Of a stretch of DNA of 14,682 bases, positions 13,740 through 14,682 are shown one piece after another; the stretch's first letter is position 1; each line of letters begins with the position of its first letter. The stretch is from Chloroflexota bacterium. Lineage in GTDB: Bacteria; Chloroflexota; Limnocylindria; Limnocylindrales; CSP1-4. The notes under the pieces are model-generated. The model searched no databases, was not told the origin of the DNA, and was given only the letters and a program-made list of their open reading frames with translations. Made by a program: the position numbers and the translations under genes. Location: positions 1 to 14,682 of the forward strand of contig VGPE01000048.1 of assembly GCA_016875645.1 (NCBI GenBank), in the 5' to 3' direction.

Positions 13740-14682
13740 CTAGAGGGTCACGATCGTCGCCCCGTCGCCGCCTTCGCCGCGTTCGCCGGCGCGCGCCGAT
13801 TTCACCAGCGGATGGGCAGACGCCTCCGCCCGGACCGCGTCACGCAGCGCACCCGTGCCGAGGCCGTGGATGATGAGGACCTTCTCGAGTCCCGCCAGCG
13901 AGGCGTCCTCGAGATAGCGGCCCAGCAGTTCGAGTGCCTCGTCGACGCGCGCGCCGCGCAGGTCCAGCGAGGACGCGACGCTCCGGACCCGGTCCAGGCG
14001 GATCGCGGCTGCCGTCCCGCTGCCGGCACCGTACTCGGCCGCCCGGCCGGTCGGACGCGGCGGCTCAGGCAAGGCGGCGAGCGGCTCCAGGTCCTCGATC
14101 GGCACGGTGACGCGCAGGCCGCCCGCATCGAGGGTGGCTCGCTGGCCGTTCCGCTCCAGGGCCGTCAGGCGCCCTTCCCAGCCCTGTGAACGGCTGCGCG
14201 CCCGATCCCCAAGGCGCCACGCGACCGGAGCCGCGACCACGGGTGTCTCCTCGCGCCGCTCCGGCTCCGGCAGCCGCCCCAGGTGTTCTTCGGCGCGGGC
14301 GATCGACTGGTCGAGCGACGGCGCGGTCACGGTCTGGCGCTCCAGGGCGCGGCGGGTCTCGCGGACCTCGTCGCGCAGCTGGTCAACCAGCCGCTCGGCC
14401 TCGGCACGGGCGGCCCGGGTTGCCTCGTCGCGTTCGCGCCGGGCGCGGCGGCGCTCCTCCTCGGCCTGGCGCATGGCTTCGGCTGCCCGGGCCTCGGCGC
14501 GCCGTGCCCGGTCGAGCGCTTCGCTTGTCTCTTCCTGGGTCTCGCGGATCGATGCTAGCGTCGTCTCGAAGGCCTGCTGCGTCTCCGAGAGGCGCGAACG
14601 GGCATCGGCCACGATCCCAGCAGGCAGGCCCAGCCGTTCTGCGATCGCGAAGGCCTGGCTGCCACCGGGCAGACCGATCGTG
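13740..14682 (-). CDS. mutS2: MutS2 family protein, C-terminal part (gene runs off the right edge)
   Basis: About 313 C-terminal residues are visible; the MutS ATPase core lies beyond the right edge. The frame is open through the edge, where it reads TIGLPGGSQAFAIAERLGL, the end of the MutS2 ATPase region, so the GTG at 14612 is internal and not the start. Next comes a long Arg/Glu/Ala-rich coiled coil (14612 to about 14290), then a KOW-like segment (LGDRARSRSQGWEGRLTAL, about 14210-14140), and a C-terminal Smr domain with DLRGARVDEA and IHGLGTGALR. Smr domains are nuclease domains. MutS2 proteins are known to suppress recombination in some bacteria and to act on collided ribosomes in Bacillus; which role applies here is unknown. 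It converges on the penicillin-binding-protein gene with a 46-base gap. Confidence 0.93.
   Translation of the reverse strand, partial: TIGLPGGSQAFAIAERLGLPAGIVADARSRLSETQQAFETTLASIRETQEETSEALDRARRAEARAAEAMRQAEEERRRARRERDEATRAARAEAERLVDQLRDEVRETRRALERQTVTAPSLDQSIARAEEHLGRLPEPERREETPVVAAPVAWRLGDRARSRSQGWEGRLTALERNGQRATLDAGGLRVTVPIEDLEPLAALPEPPRPTGRAAEYGAGSGTAAAIRLDRVRSVASSLDLRGARVDEALELLGRYLEDASLAGLEKVLIIHGLGTGALRDAVRAEASAHPLVKSARAGERGEGGDGATIVTL

Noticed and set aside
1..14682. CRISPR array, tRNA or rRNA genes, insertion sequences, prophage or defence genes
   Set aside because: No regularly spaced repeats, tRNA-like cloverleafs, transposase or integrase motifs, or defence domains were found on reading both strands; a tRNA covariance-model scan was not possible here.

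Overview
The window is high-GC bacterial DNA (roughly 70% G+C by eye) with tightly packed genes and no RNA genes, CRISPR arrays, insertion sequences or phage genes that I can see. The gene types best fit a high-GC Chloroflexota-like lineage: long-form HisG, monofunctional HisB, fused HisIE, a MutS2 protein, and a class A penicillin-binding protein with a proline-rich tail. Actinobacteria usually have separate hisI and hisE and lack mutS2. This taxonomic guess is inference only.

Region 1 (1-5993, + strand) is a histidine operon in the order hisG-hisD-hisC-hisB-hisH-hisF-hisIE. hisG is cut by the left edge. All six gene junctions overlap (GTGA, ATGA or TGATG), so the operon looks translationally coupled throughout. 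hisA, which usually lies between hisH and hisF, is absent: those two genes share one base. A 208-bp gap (5994-6201) follows. It holds a short hairpin and a longer 16-bp inverted repeat and separates two convergent transcription units.

Region 2 (6202-9307, - strand) is a three-gene operon. It is transcribed as a group II PLP-dependent decarboxylase (MfnA / sphingosine-1-phosphate-lyase-like), then two tandem phosphotriesterase-family metal hydrolases. The first hydrolase has a glutamate at the metal-bridging position, as in the E. coli PHP type; the second has the lysine of the carboxylated-lysine type. The junctions overlap by 4 bp and 1 bp and each gene has a good Shine-Dalgarno sequence. 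The substrate is unknown, and this is the least conventional part of the window.

Region 3 (9533-13693) is a divergent pair: tyrS (tyrosyl-tRNA synthetase, -) and a complete class A penicillin-binding protein (+), sharing a 93-bp promoter region. The penicillin-binding protein converges on the 3' part of mutS2 (-; coiled coil, KOW-like and Smr domains), which runs off the right edge. A strong hairpin overlaps the end of the penicillin-binding-protein gene.

Most of the window is housekeeping: histidine biosynthesis, tRNA charging, cell-wall synthesis and an RNA/DNA-processing protein. I found no convincing entirely new system. The best candidates for follow-up are the decarboxylase plus paired hydrolase operon and the missing hisA.
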